NCBI RefSeq assembly: GCF_021531695.1
Contig: NZ_JADYUI010000018.1
Location: 1 to 52,915 of the forward strand
Length of the DNA: 52,915 nt
Source of the DNA: Roseburia hominis
Lineage (GTDB): Bacteria; Bacillota; Clostridia; Lachnospirales; Lachnospiraceae
Direction: 5' to 3'
Shown here: positions 15,551 to 24,816 of the stretch, piece after piece
How the letters are laid out: each line of letters starts with the position of its first letter
Numbering within the stretch: position 1 is the first letter of the stretch
The notes under the pieces: generated by a model
What the model saw: the letters and a program-made list of their open reading frames with translations, nothing else
Databases searched by the model: none
What the model was told of the DNA's origin: nothing
Made by a program: the position numbers and the translations under genes

Positions 15551-15688
15551 TTAACAGCAAAACAAATTATATCCCAAAATCAGGCACACAAGAATTAGAA
15601 GCCATCCGATTACTTCATTCGAAATAAGGAGCATAACAAGCATGCCTAATGCGAAAAAAAATAATGCAAATCCACAAACTCTTTTCAT
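15551..15688 (-). CDS. Small membrane protein, 45 residues
   Basis: This short frame reads MKRVCGFALFFFALGMLVML, then LISNEVIGWLLILVC, and ends GYNLFCC. It has a positive N-terminus and two closely spaced membrane helices with a short polar turn (SNEV). The pattern of codons and the full hydrophobic design make it a credible gene despite its size. It follows a hairpin terminator of the GerW gene on the same strand. The ribosome binding site is weak. Function unknown; small two-helix proteins often modulate membrane complexes. Confidence 0.6.
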   Translation of the reverse strand: MKRVCGFALFFFALGMLVMLLISNEVIGWLLILVCLILGYNLFCC

Positions 15689-15702
15689 AACAAACACCAA
15701 AA

Positions 15703-15727
15703 GGCATATCTTATTATAAGATATGCC
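15703..15727 (-). terminator. Intrinsic terminator after gerW
   Basis: ggcatatctta (15703-15713) pairs perfectly with taagatatgcc (15717-15727). On the minus strand a T-rich stretch (TTTTGGTGTTTG) follows. It lies about 45 bases after the gerW stop. Confidence 0.7.
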
Positions 15728-15769
15728 CTCTAAATGTAATTGATAACTCTATTTTGTTTTTCTTGTCTT

Positions 15770-16225
15770 CTACTCGTTTGTTTCTTCTGTTTTGGAAACT
15801 GCATCGGATAAAATTTCTTCCATTTCATCACTTGCTTTTTTCTTTGTTTCCTCATCTACGTCATTTTTATCGTTCTCTTTGCTGCTCTTTTTGTCTGCAA
15901 ACTTATTGACAAAATCAGGCACCATGTCAAGGACCTTAGTGATACCATCCTGATTTTTGATATTTACCAGTTTTGTCGTACCATTCTGAATCACCAGTAC
16001 GGCGCTTGGTGTGATTTTACCACCCATACCTCCGGCTCCATTGTTTTTCTTGTCCTGCGTCATTGCTCCGGCAGCCACACCAAAAGAAACATCTACCAAT
16101 GGTAAAATAATCGTTTCTCCGATATGAATCGCATCCCCTACTACTGTTTTCGTCGTAATAAAATTATCCATTCCTTTAAACAAAGATTCTACCGTTTGAC
16201 GAAAAGTATTGTTCGTTTCTGACAT
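15770..16225 (-). CDS. gerW: GerW-family spore protein (YtfJ)
   Basis: 151 residues of the GerW/YtfJ family, known in Bacillus as a spore protein needed for germination. The conserved core reads TVVGDAIHIGETIILPLVDV, SFGVAAGAM, then GAGGMGGKITPSAVLVI. The C-terminal 45 residues are a charged, helical tail. I start at the second ATG (16225), seven bases after GGAGG. It follows a DUF2953 gene, the same neighbour order as ytfI-ytfJ in Bacillus, which supports the naming. It suggests a spore-forming organism or recent ancestor. Confidence 0.88.
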   Translation of the reverse strand: MSETNNTFRQTVESLFKGMDNFITTKTVVGDAIHIGETIILPLVDVSFGVAAGAMTQDKKNNGAGGMGGKITPSAVLVIQNGTTKLVNIKNQDGITKVLDMVPDFVNKFADKKSSKENDKNDVDEETKKKASDEMEEILSDAVSKTEETNE

Positions 16226-16297
16226 ATTCATTCCTCCTGATTTTTCGCTTATATTTTCTATCTTTGATGAATTTTTATGTTTAACCCGAATGATTCA

Positions 16298-17233
16298 CTA
16301 ATTTGTAAAAAGCCTTCGGAAATTTTTATCTTTCAATAACCGTATTGCAACAATCATAAAATAAATCAACCGCACCTGCCCTTTTAGTTCAGCCGTACCT
16401 TTCACATAAAAATGTTCTTCCACAAAATCCGGTACGATATGCATATCATAAGAATACATCGCAGGAAACATACAAAGGATTCCCAATAACTGACCGGTTC
16501 TTGCCGGATCTCCGGTTGAAAACGTGGCATCTATTTTCACTTTTTTCGGTCTCAAATGCTTTATGACATAACGCAATTCTTTCAAAAGGTGTCCGATAAG
16601 TTCTTTATTTTCTTCCTTAAAAATCTTATCTTTCCCTGACTTTAGTTTTTCCCATATCCTTGCTAGTTTCTCAGGAAAATGTAAAATCCATTCTTTGATT
16701 TTAATAAAAACCTGCTTTAGCCCGGTAAAAATATGTTTTCTCTTGTTTACATTTTTCGGAATTTCGGCTTCTTCTTTTTCGGAAACCATCTTTGAATTCT
16801 TAGGATTCTCGGATATTCTCCTGGTATCTATATTCCTATCTTCGGAAACATCCTTCCTCTCATTTACAACATCTTCTGTAGGAAAATCATTTGTATTCCC
16901 ATTTTTCTTTCCGGCTTTCTTCCGATTTTTTTTCCTATCTTTCTTTTTTAAATTATTGGAAGCTTCGGGCTTTTTATTTGGATACTGAAACAAAAGAAAT
17001 CCAAATAGTTTCACCCGGAATGTAAACTCATTTTCTTCATATGCCCCGAAAAAACGAAGAACAAAGAAAAGAAAACTGCCTTTCAAATGAACACGCGTAT
17101 TTTCCTTATTTTCTGCCAAAATCTGATATCGTACCGGACAAAACAAAACAGCGAACACCAAAGTAAGAATAACCAAAAGCACAATCAAAAGGATGATTCC
17201 AATAACTTTGAGTATAGCTAAGAGGAGATGCAT
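16298..17233 (-). CDS. DUF2953 membrane protein (YtfI-like)
   Basis: 311 residues. One N-terminal membrane helix (about 8-32), a DUF2953-type region (FCPVRYQILAENKEN, then FRVKLFGFLLFQYP), a long Lys/Glu-rich linker (about 90-165), and a conserved C-terminal part (KKVKIDATFSTGDPARTGQLL, FVEEHFYVKGTAELKGQV). In Bacillus the homologue YtfI neighbours YtfJ/GerW and is linked to sporulation. AAAGGAGGA precedes the ATG. It overlaps the end of the upstream gene by 16 bases, so the set is translated together. Confidence 0.85.
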   Translation of the reverse strand: MHLLLAILKVIGIILLIVLLVILTLVFAVLFCPVRYQILAENKENTRVHLKGSFLFFVLRFFGAYEENEFTFRVKLFGFLLFQYPNKKPEASNNLKKKDRKKNRKKAGKKNGNTNDFPTEDVVNERKDVSEDRNIDTRRISENPKNSKMVSEKEEAEIPKNVNKRKHIFTGLKQVFIKIKEWILHFPEKLARIWEKLKSGKDKIFKEENKELIGHLLKELRYVIKHLRPKKVKIDATFSTGDPARTGQLLGILCMFPAMYSYDMHIVPDFVEEHFYVKGTAELKGQVRLIYFMIVAIRLLKDKNFRRLFTN

Positions 17234-17559
17234 GTCGTATCCTCCTTTGCCCGCTTTTTAAAATACCGGGAAACCTGAAACTGACCGGTATCCCTATATA
17301 CCTCTGTCACAATCTCTGTAACGATTTCCAATGCCTCGTCATAACTTCCGGCAAGCCCCACAATATATTTTCCTTTTTTCGGATAATGCTTTTGCATTAA
17401 CTCCCATGCCGGAATGACATCAAGCAGGTTCTTCGGATTCGAAGCGAGTGCAATCACATAAATATCAAGCTGCCCTGCATTATGGATAATCTTCCATTTG
17501 ATCCGGTTCTTCTTATGTGAAATACTGCTTCCTACATATAAATTCTTATCCCATTCCAT
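17218..17559 (-). CDS. Conserved hypothetical protein, 113 residues
   Basis: A soluble protein with a strand-helix pattern (LDIYVIALASNPKNLLDVI, KGKYIVGLAGSYDEALEIV) and a basic C-terminus. I do not recognise a named family, but composition and codon use are like its neighbours. It lies between a Nudix hydrolase and the DUF2953 gene, overlapping the latter by 16 bases, so it is probably co-expressed with the ytfI-ytfJ pair. Confidence 0.7.
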   Translation of the reverse strand: MEWDKNLYVGSSISHKKNRIKWKIIHNAGQLDIYVIALASNPKNLLDVIPAWELMQKHYPKKGKYIVGLAGSYDEALEIVTEIVTEVYRDTGQFQVSRYFKKRAKEDTTCISS

Positions 17560-17586
17560 GAAAAAAACTTGCCCTGTCCTATCATA

Positions 17587-18039
17587 CTAAAAATACTTAT
17601 GGCTTCCCCATAAATTATTGTGTTTTAATTCCAGATATTCATCATACGCCTGCTCTAAAATCTGTCTTTCATTTGCAAATTTTAAAAGATGATACGCTTC
17701 ATGAAACTTATAATACCCGGAATCCAGAAAAAATTCTTCTCGTTGTGGCTTACTGTAATAGCTGTCCGCCATCATAAGATACCAATGTACTTCTTTCTCA
17801 ACTGTGTCCTCCGGCACGCTGAAAGTATAGTGACTCTTTCCGATATACTTAATAATCGTTGCCGAAACCCCGGTCTCCTCGCGCACTTCCCTGAGTGCGG
17901 TCTCTTTATATTCCTCACCCGGCTCCACAGTACCCTTAGGCAGTACCCAGCCTTCATATTTGTTACGAAAATTCTTATATAAAACTAATATCTTACCACG
18001 AAATATTACCACACCACCACAACTTGTTGCCTCAATCAT
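17587..18039 (-). CDS. Nudix hydrolase
   Basis: 150 residues. The Nudix box is complete: GTVEPGEEYKETALREVR followed by EETGV (GX5EX7REUXEEXGU). It begins MIEATSCGGVVIFRGKILVL, typical of Ap4A-hydrolase-like or general nucleoside-diphosphate-X hydrolases; the substrate is not certain. I start at 18039 after a perfect AGGAGGA. A longer frame runs through the promoter. It is the first gene of the leftward set that ends with gerW. Confidence 0.88.
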   Translation of the reverse strand: MIEATSCGGVVIFRGKILVLYKNFRNKYEGWVLPKGTVEPGEEYKETALREVREETGVSATIIKYIGKSHYTFSVPEDTVEKEVHWYLMMADSYYSKPQREEFFLDSGYYKFHEAYHLLKFANERQILEQAYDEYLELKHNNLWGSHKYF

Positions 18040-18073
18040 CGCAAATCCTCCTGATGTGGTTAAAACTAAACAT

Positions 18074-18106
18074 AGTATACCCCTTTTTCCTCTTTCTTGC
18101 AAGAAA
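18074..18106 (-). promoter_or_regulatory. Promoter of the Nudix gene with a palindrome at the -35 box
   Basis: TTGCAA (18097-18102) and TATACT (18074-18079), minus strand, have a 17-base spacer. The -35 box lies inside the perfect 14-bp palindrome tttcttgcaagaaa (18093-18106), a possible repressor site. Confidence 0.6.
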
Positions 18107-18116
18107 TTAAGCAAGA

Positions 18117-19610
18117 TCACCGGTAATAAACATCAAATATCTTTTTTGCTGTAGGAACCGCATAAGCACTGCCAGAACCTGCTTCCTCCACGACAACAGC
18201 AAGCGCAATGTCTTCTTTTCCTTCCTTATGCGCATAGCCGACAAACCACGCATGACTCTTGTCATCATAGTCACTAAACTCTGCGGAACCGGTTTTTCCG
18301 GCAGCAGTATAGCTCTGTCCGCTTAATTTTCTTCCCGTTCCTTCTTCCACAACAGCCTGCATCAATTCCTGCATAATTTTTGCCTCTTCTTCGGTCAGTA
18401 ATGTGCCATATTCGGATGGCTCATAGCTTTCCACTAAATCTCCATTCACATTTGAAATGTGGTCGATCAGGTACGGATTCATAAGAACCCCATCATTTGC
18501 AATCGCAGAAGTAACCAGTGCCATGTGAAGCGGTGTCACTAAAGTTTCTCCCTGTCCGATTGCACTTTCAATAATATCACTGGTTGTCGCATCTGCCTTC
18601 CGATGAAAACTGCTCTGCTTACTTATATAAGGATAAGGCAGCTTCTCATTAAACAGCAGTGAATCACAGGTCTTATTAAAAGAATCTGCATCCAGAGTAA
18701 TGCCAATATTTGCATAAGATGAATTACAGGAATTGGCAAAAGAAGAACGTAAATCTTCCTCTCCATGTACATCATTATTATAGCAGTGAATGGTGGTGTC
18801 ATCTTTTGTAAACTTTCCGTTACAGGTATAAGTATACGATTCATAATCCGGATTTTCCCTGATATATTCCAGTGTCGTGAAAATCTTAAATGTGGAACCC
18901 GGAGGATACAGTCCCTGTGTGGCACGGTTTAAAAGAACGGACTCTTCATTATCTTCTGAAGTAATGCTTTCCCAGTCTTCTTTTATTGTATTCGGATTAT
19001 AATCCGGTTTTGAAACCATCGCAAGAATCTTTCCCGTCGCAGGCTCTAACACAACAACTGCTCCTTCATGGTCTCCCAACGCATCAAACGCTGTCTGCTG
19101 TAACGTGGCATCCAATGTCGTATATAAAGCATCTCCCGGACTTTTTTCATTCTGAAATTCATTTTTTAACTTTTCCGTAAAAAAGATATGGGAACGCAAA
19201 AGCTTTAAATTTGCATAGGATTCAAGCCCTGCTTTTCCATTCGTAGCATAACCTACCACATGGGAAAACGTTCTGCCATAAGGGTAATTTCTTGTTTCAT
19301 TCCCCGCCGCATCTACCTTTGTTTCTGCTAAAACGGTGCCGTTTCTATCCAGGATATCCCCACGCTCTACCGTTTTTGCAAATAAATCCTGTCTCTTATT
19401 ATAGGAGCTGTTAATAAAGGTTTCACTTTTTATTGCTTCAAAATAAACAAAATAGAGAATCAAAGCTAAAAAGAGTGCAACAAATAAATAAGTAATTACC
19501 ACGTATTCCCGGTTTTTAGAAGTCTTCGAAGTTTTCTGTTGTTCTCTTTGCTTTTCTTCTTTCGGTCTTCTTTTTTCTTCCATTTTCGGATTCCTGATAT
19601 CCTTTTTCAT
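18117..19610 (-). CDS. Class B penicillin-binding protein (transpeptidase)
   Basis: 497 residues. After a Lys/Glu-rich cytoplasmic tail, one membrane helix (about 37-57) anchors an extracytoplasmic transpeptidase. Catalytic motifs, numbered from this start: STFK (239-242), SCN (294-296), KTG (439-441). The linker block ERGDILDRNGTVLAE is typical of PBP2/FtsI-type proteins. It crosslinks peptidoglycan with the SEDS glycosyltransferase encoded just upstream. The start at 19610 has a GAGAGG box and puts 95 bases of overlap on the ftsW/rodA gene in another frame; no later Met gives a usable start before the membrane helix. Confidence 0.9.
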   Translation of the reverse strand: MKKDIRNPKMEEKRRPKEEKQREQQKTSKTSKNREYVVITYLFVALFLALILYFVYFEAIKSETFINSSYNKRQDLFAKTVERGDILDRNGTVLAETKVDAAGNETRNYPYGRTFSHVVGYATNGKAGLESYANLKLLRSHIFFTEKLKNEFQNEKSPGDALYTTLDATLQQTAFDALGDHEGAVVVLEPATGKILAMVSKPDYNPNTIKEDWESITSEDNEESVLLNRATQGLYPPGSTFKIFTTLEYIRENPDYESYTYTCNGKFTKDDTTIHCYNNDVHGEEDLRSSFANSCNSSYANIGITLDADSFNKTCDSLLFNEKLPYPYISKQSSFHRKADATTSDIIESAIGQGETLVTPLHMALVTSAIANDGVLMNPYLIDHISNVNGDLVESYEPSEYGTLLTEEEAKIMQELMQAVVEEGTGRKLSGQSYTAAGKTGSAEFSDYDDKSHAWFVGYAHKEGKEDIALAVVVEEAGSGSAYAVPTAKKIFDVYYR

Positions 19611-20922
19611 AAATCCTCTCTCCATTTTCTTTCATTAATACAAGTCCCTGAATAATTGCAAAAATTATAAATGTACTAAGCAAAGAACTACCGCCGTAAC
19701 TGATAAAAGGTAATGTCACTCCGGTAGACGGAATGAACTTTGTCACACCACCAAGTGTCAAAAATACCTGAAAGCCAAACACCGTTCCAAGTCCCAGTGC
19801 CACATATTTATAATATCTGTCATTCATCTGCATGGAAACGTTAAAAAACATCAAAATGCAGCTTACATACACTAAAATCAGGCATAAGGCGAAAATTCCA
19901 CCAAATTCTTCCGCAATCGCAGAAAATACAAAGTCCTGTTCCACGACAGGAATTGTATTCGGTACGCCCTGATATAATCCCATGCCAAACCAGCTACCGG
20001 TTCCAATTGCGAACAACGACTGGCAGATCTGATACCCTTCATTTTCAATGACACCAAGCGGATTTTTCCATGCAACGACACGAACCCGGACATGGCGAAA
20101 GAGCTTGTACGCAATAAAGGCAGCCACACCGCCTGCGGCAAATCCGCCTGCAAAGTAGTAAAGCTTTCCGGTTGCCACATAAAGCATCACAAGATAAACC
20201 ACAAAGAAAATCAAAGCCCCGCCAAGGTCTTTTGATAACACTAAAATCAAAACATGAAATGCTGCAACAATGGTGGTTTTTACCACTTGTGAGAACTCTG
20301 TCGCTTCATAAAACATACCCGCAATAAAAAATACATATAAAATTTTGATAAATTCCGAAGGCTGTATTGTGATTCCGGCAAAGGTAAAAGATAATTTTGC
20401 TCCATAGCTTAAAGAACCCGCAATCGCAACAACGCCAAGAAGTGCCACGCCAATTGCCGCATAAGCCCAGGTCAGTTTCCGGAAAAAGCGGGCTTTTTTT
20501 ATAATGAATGGAATTGCAAATGTAATAGCGGCTGCCACTACAGCAATCACGAACTGTCGTAATGCTTTGTCAAAGTTTAACCTTGTCAGAATTACAAAAC
20601 CAATCATAAGAAGCATGCACATATTGTTTAAAAGTAAATCATTTATGTCTTTATACACCATTTTATAGCCAAAGTGTAAGGACAACATAAAAATAACCTG
20701 AACCAGATAAAATCCAATCATTCTGATATCCTTTGTGGCAAAAAACATCACAAGGAATGCATCAAAATGAATGAGATAAACGCATATCATCTGACGTTTA
20801 TACATTTTCACACGCTGTATTAACAAATATTTTTTTCGAAATACGGCAAAGCATTCATATGTATAAAATGCGAACAAAAGCACCATCAGATATTTCGAAA
20901 TTTCAGTAATTAAATTCAACAT
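19516..20922 (-). CDS. SEDS-family peptidoglycan polymerase (FtsW/RodA/SpoVE)
   Basis: 468 residues with about ten membrane helices. Family blocks are visible: GITIQPSEFIKIL and SKDLGGALIFFVVYL in the middle, QQ-loop-like CQSLFAIGTGSWFGMGL, EQDFVFSAIAEEFGG and PFISYGGSSLL near the end. SEDS proteins polymerise lipid II and work with a class B PBP; the partner gene follows with a 95-base overlap. I cannot say from sequence whether the pair serves division or elongation. The C-terminal tail is very rich in Lys, Arg and Glu, partly because it shares DNA with the PBP start. Confidence 0.9.
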   Translation of the reverse strand: MLNLITEISKYLMVLLFAFYTYECFAVFRKKYLLIQRVKMYKRQMICVYLIHFDAFLVMFFATKDIRMIGFYLVQVIFMLSLHFGYKMVYKDINDLLLNNMCMLLMIGFVILTRLNFDKALRQFVIAVVAAAITFAIPFIIKKARFFRKLTWAYAAIGVALLGVVAIAGSLSYGAKLSFTFAGITIQPSEFIKILYVFFIAGMFYEATEFSQVVKTTIVAAFHVLILVLSKDLGGALIFFVVYLVMLYVATGKLYYFAGGFAAGGVAAFIAYKLFRHVRVRVVAWKNPLGVIENEGYQICQSLFAIGTGSWFGMGLYQGVPNTIPVVEQDFVFSAIAEEFGGIFALCLILVYVSCILMFFNVSMQMNDRYYKYVALGLGTVFGFQVFLTLGGVTKFIPSTGVTLPFISYGGSSLLSTFIIFAIIQGLVLMKENGERIYEKGYQESENGRKKKTERRKAKRTTENFEDF

Positions 20923-20924
20923 GA

Positions 20925-23135
20925 TTATTCTACTCCACGTTTAAAATGTCCGTTCGTATAATCCAAAAGATAAGAAACTTCTTCCTTCTTCTTTCCCTGT
21001 AACCACATTTTTTCATACAAATCCAAAATATGCTCTGCTTCCTTTTCTGTCTCGATGGTAAAGCAGAGACGATACCATGAAAATCCCATCGGAAGGATTT
21101 CCTTTTTCTGGTGCATCAAAGACAACGGACTCACATTATAAATCACATTATAACAATCTTTGCAATTATTTTTCACCGCAAATTCTTTTCCATAGCGGTC
21201 TTTTAAATAAGAAATCTGCCTCTTTTTGTCACAGCCTTGCATATTTTTATGCACACACTGCGCACTTACCATTAACGGAAGATATCCATACAAAATCATT
21301 TCACTATCCGTATTGTCCCTGTGCATCAGCTCTTTGGCATTCAGTTCCAGCGGTGCGGTATCTCTTTTTATGCCGCAGGATGCAAAAGAATGTCTGGTAA
21401 AATCGGTATAGGTATACATATTGTGGTCCAACATCAGCTTTTCCTCCGAAATCTGATGCTCCCTGCAAAATCCAATTTCATCATAGCTTTTTATAAGGAA
21501 ACCATCAAATCCAACTGTCTTTAATTCTTCTACAAACATTTCATACCGCTTTTTTGTCGAAGAACGAAAGACAAAAGGAAAAATATAATAAACTTCTTTT
21601 CCCGCTTCCTTTGCAAGCTTTACCAGTTCTTTCATCTCTTCCACTTCATTTTTCCCCGAAGTCTTCTGACCAAAAATCTGGCTGTCCAGATAAATCCGCT
21701 TCACAAATGCTCTCTTTACGGATGCAAAAAAAGCTTCTTTTGTCTCGACCGAAACAGAAAGACACGTCTCCCCCGGTAAATTTTCGCTGTTGTCTGAATA
21801 TTCTATCAATTTCTTCTCTACCGGTTTTCTGACAAATGCTTCTACTTCTTTCCTGGCAAGTTTGGTAAGCGCCTTGCGCCTTAACTGGTTGATTGCCTGC
21901 ACCGGAAGAAAAATATCATCCTCCATGATAATCTCTAAAGACTCAAATTCATAAGGTGTACTTTTCGTCTTATTTAGTTTTTCATAGATATTTTCCTTTT
22001 TTAACGGACTGTTCTTCGCCTTTTGTACCACATCACCGGTAACAGAAACAGAAAGTTCGCCAAAGTTTACCTCCATTCTTGCCGGAACACCTTTTTGCAA
22101 AAAGACTTTTCCTTTTATTTGTTCCTTTTTTTCGGTCTCGATATACTGCTTTCTTATCTGCTCCTGCAAAGCATCGTTACTTTTCGTATGATTCGGCTTT
22201 TCAAATGTAATCATTTCTTTACCATTGTGCTTCGTATAATAACCGTCCGTAAATCCGCTTCGGTTGCCAAAATCGTAAAGCTTTTTCTTATCTTCTTTGG
22301 CAACTGCATAATCGGTTGCGCCATAAGAAAGATAGCGATCCATATACTTTCTGTAAATACTCACAACACCTGCCGCATACTCTGCCTGCTTCATGCGCCC
22401 TTCGATTTTAAAGGAATAAATTCCTGCCTCGGCAAGCTTTGGAATGTTTTCAATCGTACACAAATCTTTTGGACTTAAAATATAATTTTCTGCCCGTCCA
22501 AGTGGCTTTTTCGCGCCATTTAAGACCTGATACGGCAACCGGCACGGCTGCGCACATCTTCCACGATTCCCGCTTCTGCCACCAAGCATACTGCTAAAAA
22601 GACATTGTCCGGAATAACAATAACACAATGCGCCGTGTACGAAACCTTCTAATTCAACGTCCACCGCCTCATGAATCTCTCTTATTTCCGAAAAAGAAAG
22701 CTCCCTTGCCATAACCACGCGGTCTGCGCCCATGGAAGCCAAAAACTTAGCCCCTTCCACACCGGTCACCGTCATCTGCGTACTCGTATGAATCGGCAAG
22801 CCCGGAAACTGTTCTTTGATCCATGCCATAACACCGAAATCCTGTACAATAACGGCATCGATTCCTTTTTCATAATAAGGTAATAAATAGTCGAAAAGCT
22901 GTTCTTTTAATTCTTTTTCTTTTAATAACGTATTGACTGCCAAAATAACGCGGCAGTCATTTCTATGTCCATAATCGATTCCTTCCAACAATTCCTCTTT
23001 GGAAAAATTATTGGCATAGGCTCTTGCACCAAACAGTTCACCGCCTAAATAAACCGCATCTGCTCCCGCATTTACGACTGCTTTTAGCGTGGCAAGAGAA
23101 CCTGCCGGAGCCAAAAGTTCTAACTTTTTTTTCAT
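20925..23135 (-). CDS. U32 peptidase-family protein with DUF3656 (RlhA-like)
   Basis: 736 residues. The start LELLAPAGSLATLKAVVNAG and the block STQMTVTGVEGAKFL, then the cysteine cluster LCYCYSGQCLFSS with GRCAQPCR (about 170-202), define the U32 core. A DUF3656-like segment follows (about 385-470). The RlhA enzyme of E. coli has this domain set and hydroxylates a cytidine in 23S rRNA; RlhA-like RNA modification is therefore more likely than proteolysis. The protein ends two bases before the SEDS gene start, so they are co-transcribed. A terminator lies upstream, between it and zapA. Confidence 0.88.
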   Translation of the reverse strand: MKKKLELLAPAGSLATLKAVVNAGADAVYLGGELFGARAYANNFSKEELLEGIDYGHRNDCRVILAVNTLLKEKELKEQLFDYLLPYYEKGIDAVIVQDFGVMAWIKEQFPGLPIHTSTQMTVTGVEGAKFLASMGADRVVMARELSFSEIREIHEAVDVELEGFVHGALCYCYSGQCLFSSMLGGRSGNRGRCAQPCRLPYQVLNGAKKPLGRAENYILSPKDLCTIENIPKLAEAGIYSFKIEGRMKQAEYAAGVVSIYRKYMDRYLSYGATDYAVAKEDKKKLYDFGNRSGFTDGYYTKHNGKEMITFEKPNHTKSNDALQEQIRKQYIETEKKEQIKGKVFLQKGVPARMEVNFGELSVSVTGDVVQKAKNSPLKKENIYEKLNKTKSTPYEFESLEIIMEDDIFLPVQAINQLRRKALTKLARKEVEAFVRKPVEKKLIEYSDNSENLPGETCLSVSVETKEAFFASVKRAFVKRIYLDSQIFGQKTSGKNEVEEMKELVKLAKEAGKEVYYIFPFVFRSSTKKRYEMFVEELKTVGFDGFLIKSYDEIGFCREHQISEEKLMLDHNMYTYTDFTRHSFASCGIKRDTAPLELNAKELMHRDNTDSEMILYGYLPLMVSAQCVHKNMQGCDKKRQISYLKDRYGKEFAVKNNCKDCYNVIYNVSPLSLMHQKKEILPMGFSWYRLCFTIETEKEAEHILDLYEKMWLQGKKKEEVSYLLDYTNGHFKRGVE

Positions 23136-23183
23136 TGCATCTCCACTTCCAACGTAAGAAACCTATATCTTTCGTTTCTCACG

Positions 23184-23218
23184 AAAAAAATAAGGGACAG
23201 CTTTTTATTCTCTGCCCC
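23184..23218 (-). terminator. Intrinsic terminator after zapA
   Basis: Minus-strand stem ggggcag/ctgtccc (23212-23218 with 23194-23200, one G-U) followed by a long T-run (A-run at 23184-23193 on the plus strand). It separates zapA from the U32 gene. Confidence 0.7.
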
Positions 23219-23225
23219 CTCGGTC

Positions 23226-23666
23226 TTATTTTTTTTCTTCTTTCTTGTCTTCTTTTATCACTGCAGCACTCTGCTCTAATGCTGCCTCCATCTTTGTGTT
23301 TGCCAACAGGAGTTCTTTATTTTCTTTTTCCAATGCTTTGTATGCGTTGGCATTCTCCTCTATTTTCAACTGATTGGAAACAAGTTCATGCTTTAGGTCA
23401 TAAATCTGTTTCTCTTTCTGCTCTAATTCTTCTTCCAGACGTTCCACCTGTGTCTTAGCTTTGAAATAATCATCCGCGACATTTAATTCCATCAAGATGG
23501 CTTTCATGTCACCGGACATGGTATGATAATTCTCCAATGCACTAAATTCATCAATCTTATTATTGAGATAGGCAGCCACTTTCTGCAAATATTCTTCTTC
23601 TTCGTATCCGCTTAGTGTATATACTTTTCCGCCAATAACAACCTGTGTACTTGCTTTTGATGACAT
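23226..23666 (-). CDS. zapA: Cell division protein ZapA
   Basis: 146 residues. The N-terminal ZapA domain is recognisable (TQVVIGGKVYTLSGYEEEEY, LQKVAAYLNNKIDEF). It is followed by a long coiled coil with heptad Leu/Glu/Lys (about 75-135), longer than Bacillus ZapA. ZapA bundles FtsZ filaments at midcell. Start at 23666 after GGGGGAG. It has its own promoter (23735-23763), sits downstream of ruvB and ends at an intrinsic terminator. Confidence 0.85.
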   Translation of the reverse strand: MSSKASTQVVIGGKVYTLSGYEEEEYLQKVAAYLNNKIDEFSALENYHTMSGDMKAILMELNVADDYFKAKTQVERLEEELEQKEKQIYDLKHELVSNQLKIEENANAYKALEKENKELLLANTKMEAALEQSAAVIKEDKKEEKK

Positions 23667-23734
23667 AAACGGCTCCCCCTTCCCCATGTAAAGCAGACAT
23701 TTGCAATCCGCTTCGCTAATTGCTCATGAACCCT

Positions 23735-23763
23735 ATTATAAATTGTTTTCGTTTTAATTACAA
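23735..23763 (-). promoter_or_regulatory. zapA promoter
   Basis: TTGTAA (23758-23763) and TATAAT (23735-23740), minus strand, with a 17-base spacer, in the 100-base gap between ruvB and zapA. Confidence 0.7.
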
Positions 23764-23768
23764 CCGTT

Positions 23769-24761
23769 TTATCGTATAATTCCAAAATGTTCATAAGCAA
23801 AATCGGTCGCAACTCTTCCCTTCGGGGTACGATTGATAAATCCGTTCTTTACCAAAAACGGCTCATAAACATCCTCAATCGTGCCGGAATCTTCCCCGAT
23901 TGCCGCAGCAAGCGTATCAAGCCCCACCGGACCACCGGAAAATTTTTCGATGATTGTCATTAAAATATTCCTGTCGTTCTGATCTAAGCCAAATTTGTCT
24001 ACTTCCAGTAAATCCAGTGCAAAAGAGGCTACTTCCTTTGTAATCACACCATCATATTTTACTTCTGCAAAATCTCTGACACGCTTTAAGAGGCGGTTTG
24101 CCAGTCGTGGTGTACCTCTTGATCGTCTTGCAAGCTCATACGCGCCATCCGGCTCAATCTCGACATTAAGTTTTTTCGCGGAATGGATAATAATTGTTTT
24201 TAACTCATCTACCGTATAAAACTCCAGATGATGCACCACGCCAAAGCGGTCTCTTAACGGTGCGGATAACAGTCCGGCTCTTGTTGTCGCTCCGACCAGG
24301 GTGAATTTCGGTAAATCTAACCGAATGGAACGTGCCGTTGCACCTTTTCCAATCATAATATCAATCACAAAATCTTCCATTGCGGGATAAAGTACTTCTT
24401 CCACCTGGCGGTTCAGTCTGTGAATTTCATCCACAAAAAGGATATCCCCCTCCTGCAAATTACTCAAAATGGCAGCCATTTCTCCCGGCTTTCCAATTGC
24501 GGGACCGGATGTAATTTTTAAATGTGTTCCCATTTCATTTGCAATAATTCCGGCAAGCGTTGTTTTTCCAAGTCCCGGCGGTCCGTAAAAAAGCACATGA
24601 TCCAAAGATTCTTCACGCTTTTTTGCAGCCTCAATATAAATTTTTAAATTTTCTTTGGCTTTTGCCTGTCCTATGTATTCCTCCAACGTTTGCGGACGCA
24701 GACTTGTCTCGATTTTTACATCTTCTTCCTGCATCTTGGTTGAAATAATTCGTTTTTCCAT
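23769..24761 (-). CDS. ruvB: Holliday junction branch migration ATPase RuvB
   Basis: 330 residues, normal RuvB length. Motifs: [11 protein letters not shown], Walker [10 protein letters not shown] (about 60-68), Walker B FVDEIHRL, sensor [17 protein letters not shown], and the C-terminal winged-helix domain ending [13 protein letters not shown]. It forms the hexameric motor that moves Holliday junctions together with RuvA, whose gene is 55 bases upstream on the same strand. Confidence 0.97.
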   Translation of the reverse strand: MEKRIISTKMQEEDVKIETSLRPQTLEEYIGQAKAKENLKIYIEAAKKREESLDHVLFYGPPGLGKTTLAGIIANEMGTHLKITSGPAIGKPGEMAAILSNLQEGDILFVDEIHRLNRQVEEVLYPAMEDFVIDIMIGKGATARSIRLDLPKFTLVGATTRAGLLSAPLRDRFGVVHHLEFYTVDELKTIIIHSAKKLNVEIEPDGAYELARRSRGTPRLANRLLKRVRDFAEVKYDGVITKEVASFALDLLEVDKFGLDQNDRNILMTIIEKFSGGPVGLDTLAAAIGEDSGTIEDVYEPFLVKNGFINRTPKGRVATDFAYEHFGIIR

Positions 24762-24816
24762 CGAAAACTCCTTTTCATGAACGAATGTGTATCATCATTA
24801 TCGCACAAAGTGCCTT

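Noticed and set aside
22023-22478. Plus-strand frame of 151 codons inside the U32 gene
   Set aside because: Antisense shadow of a recognisable protein, without a ribosome binding site.
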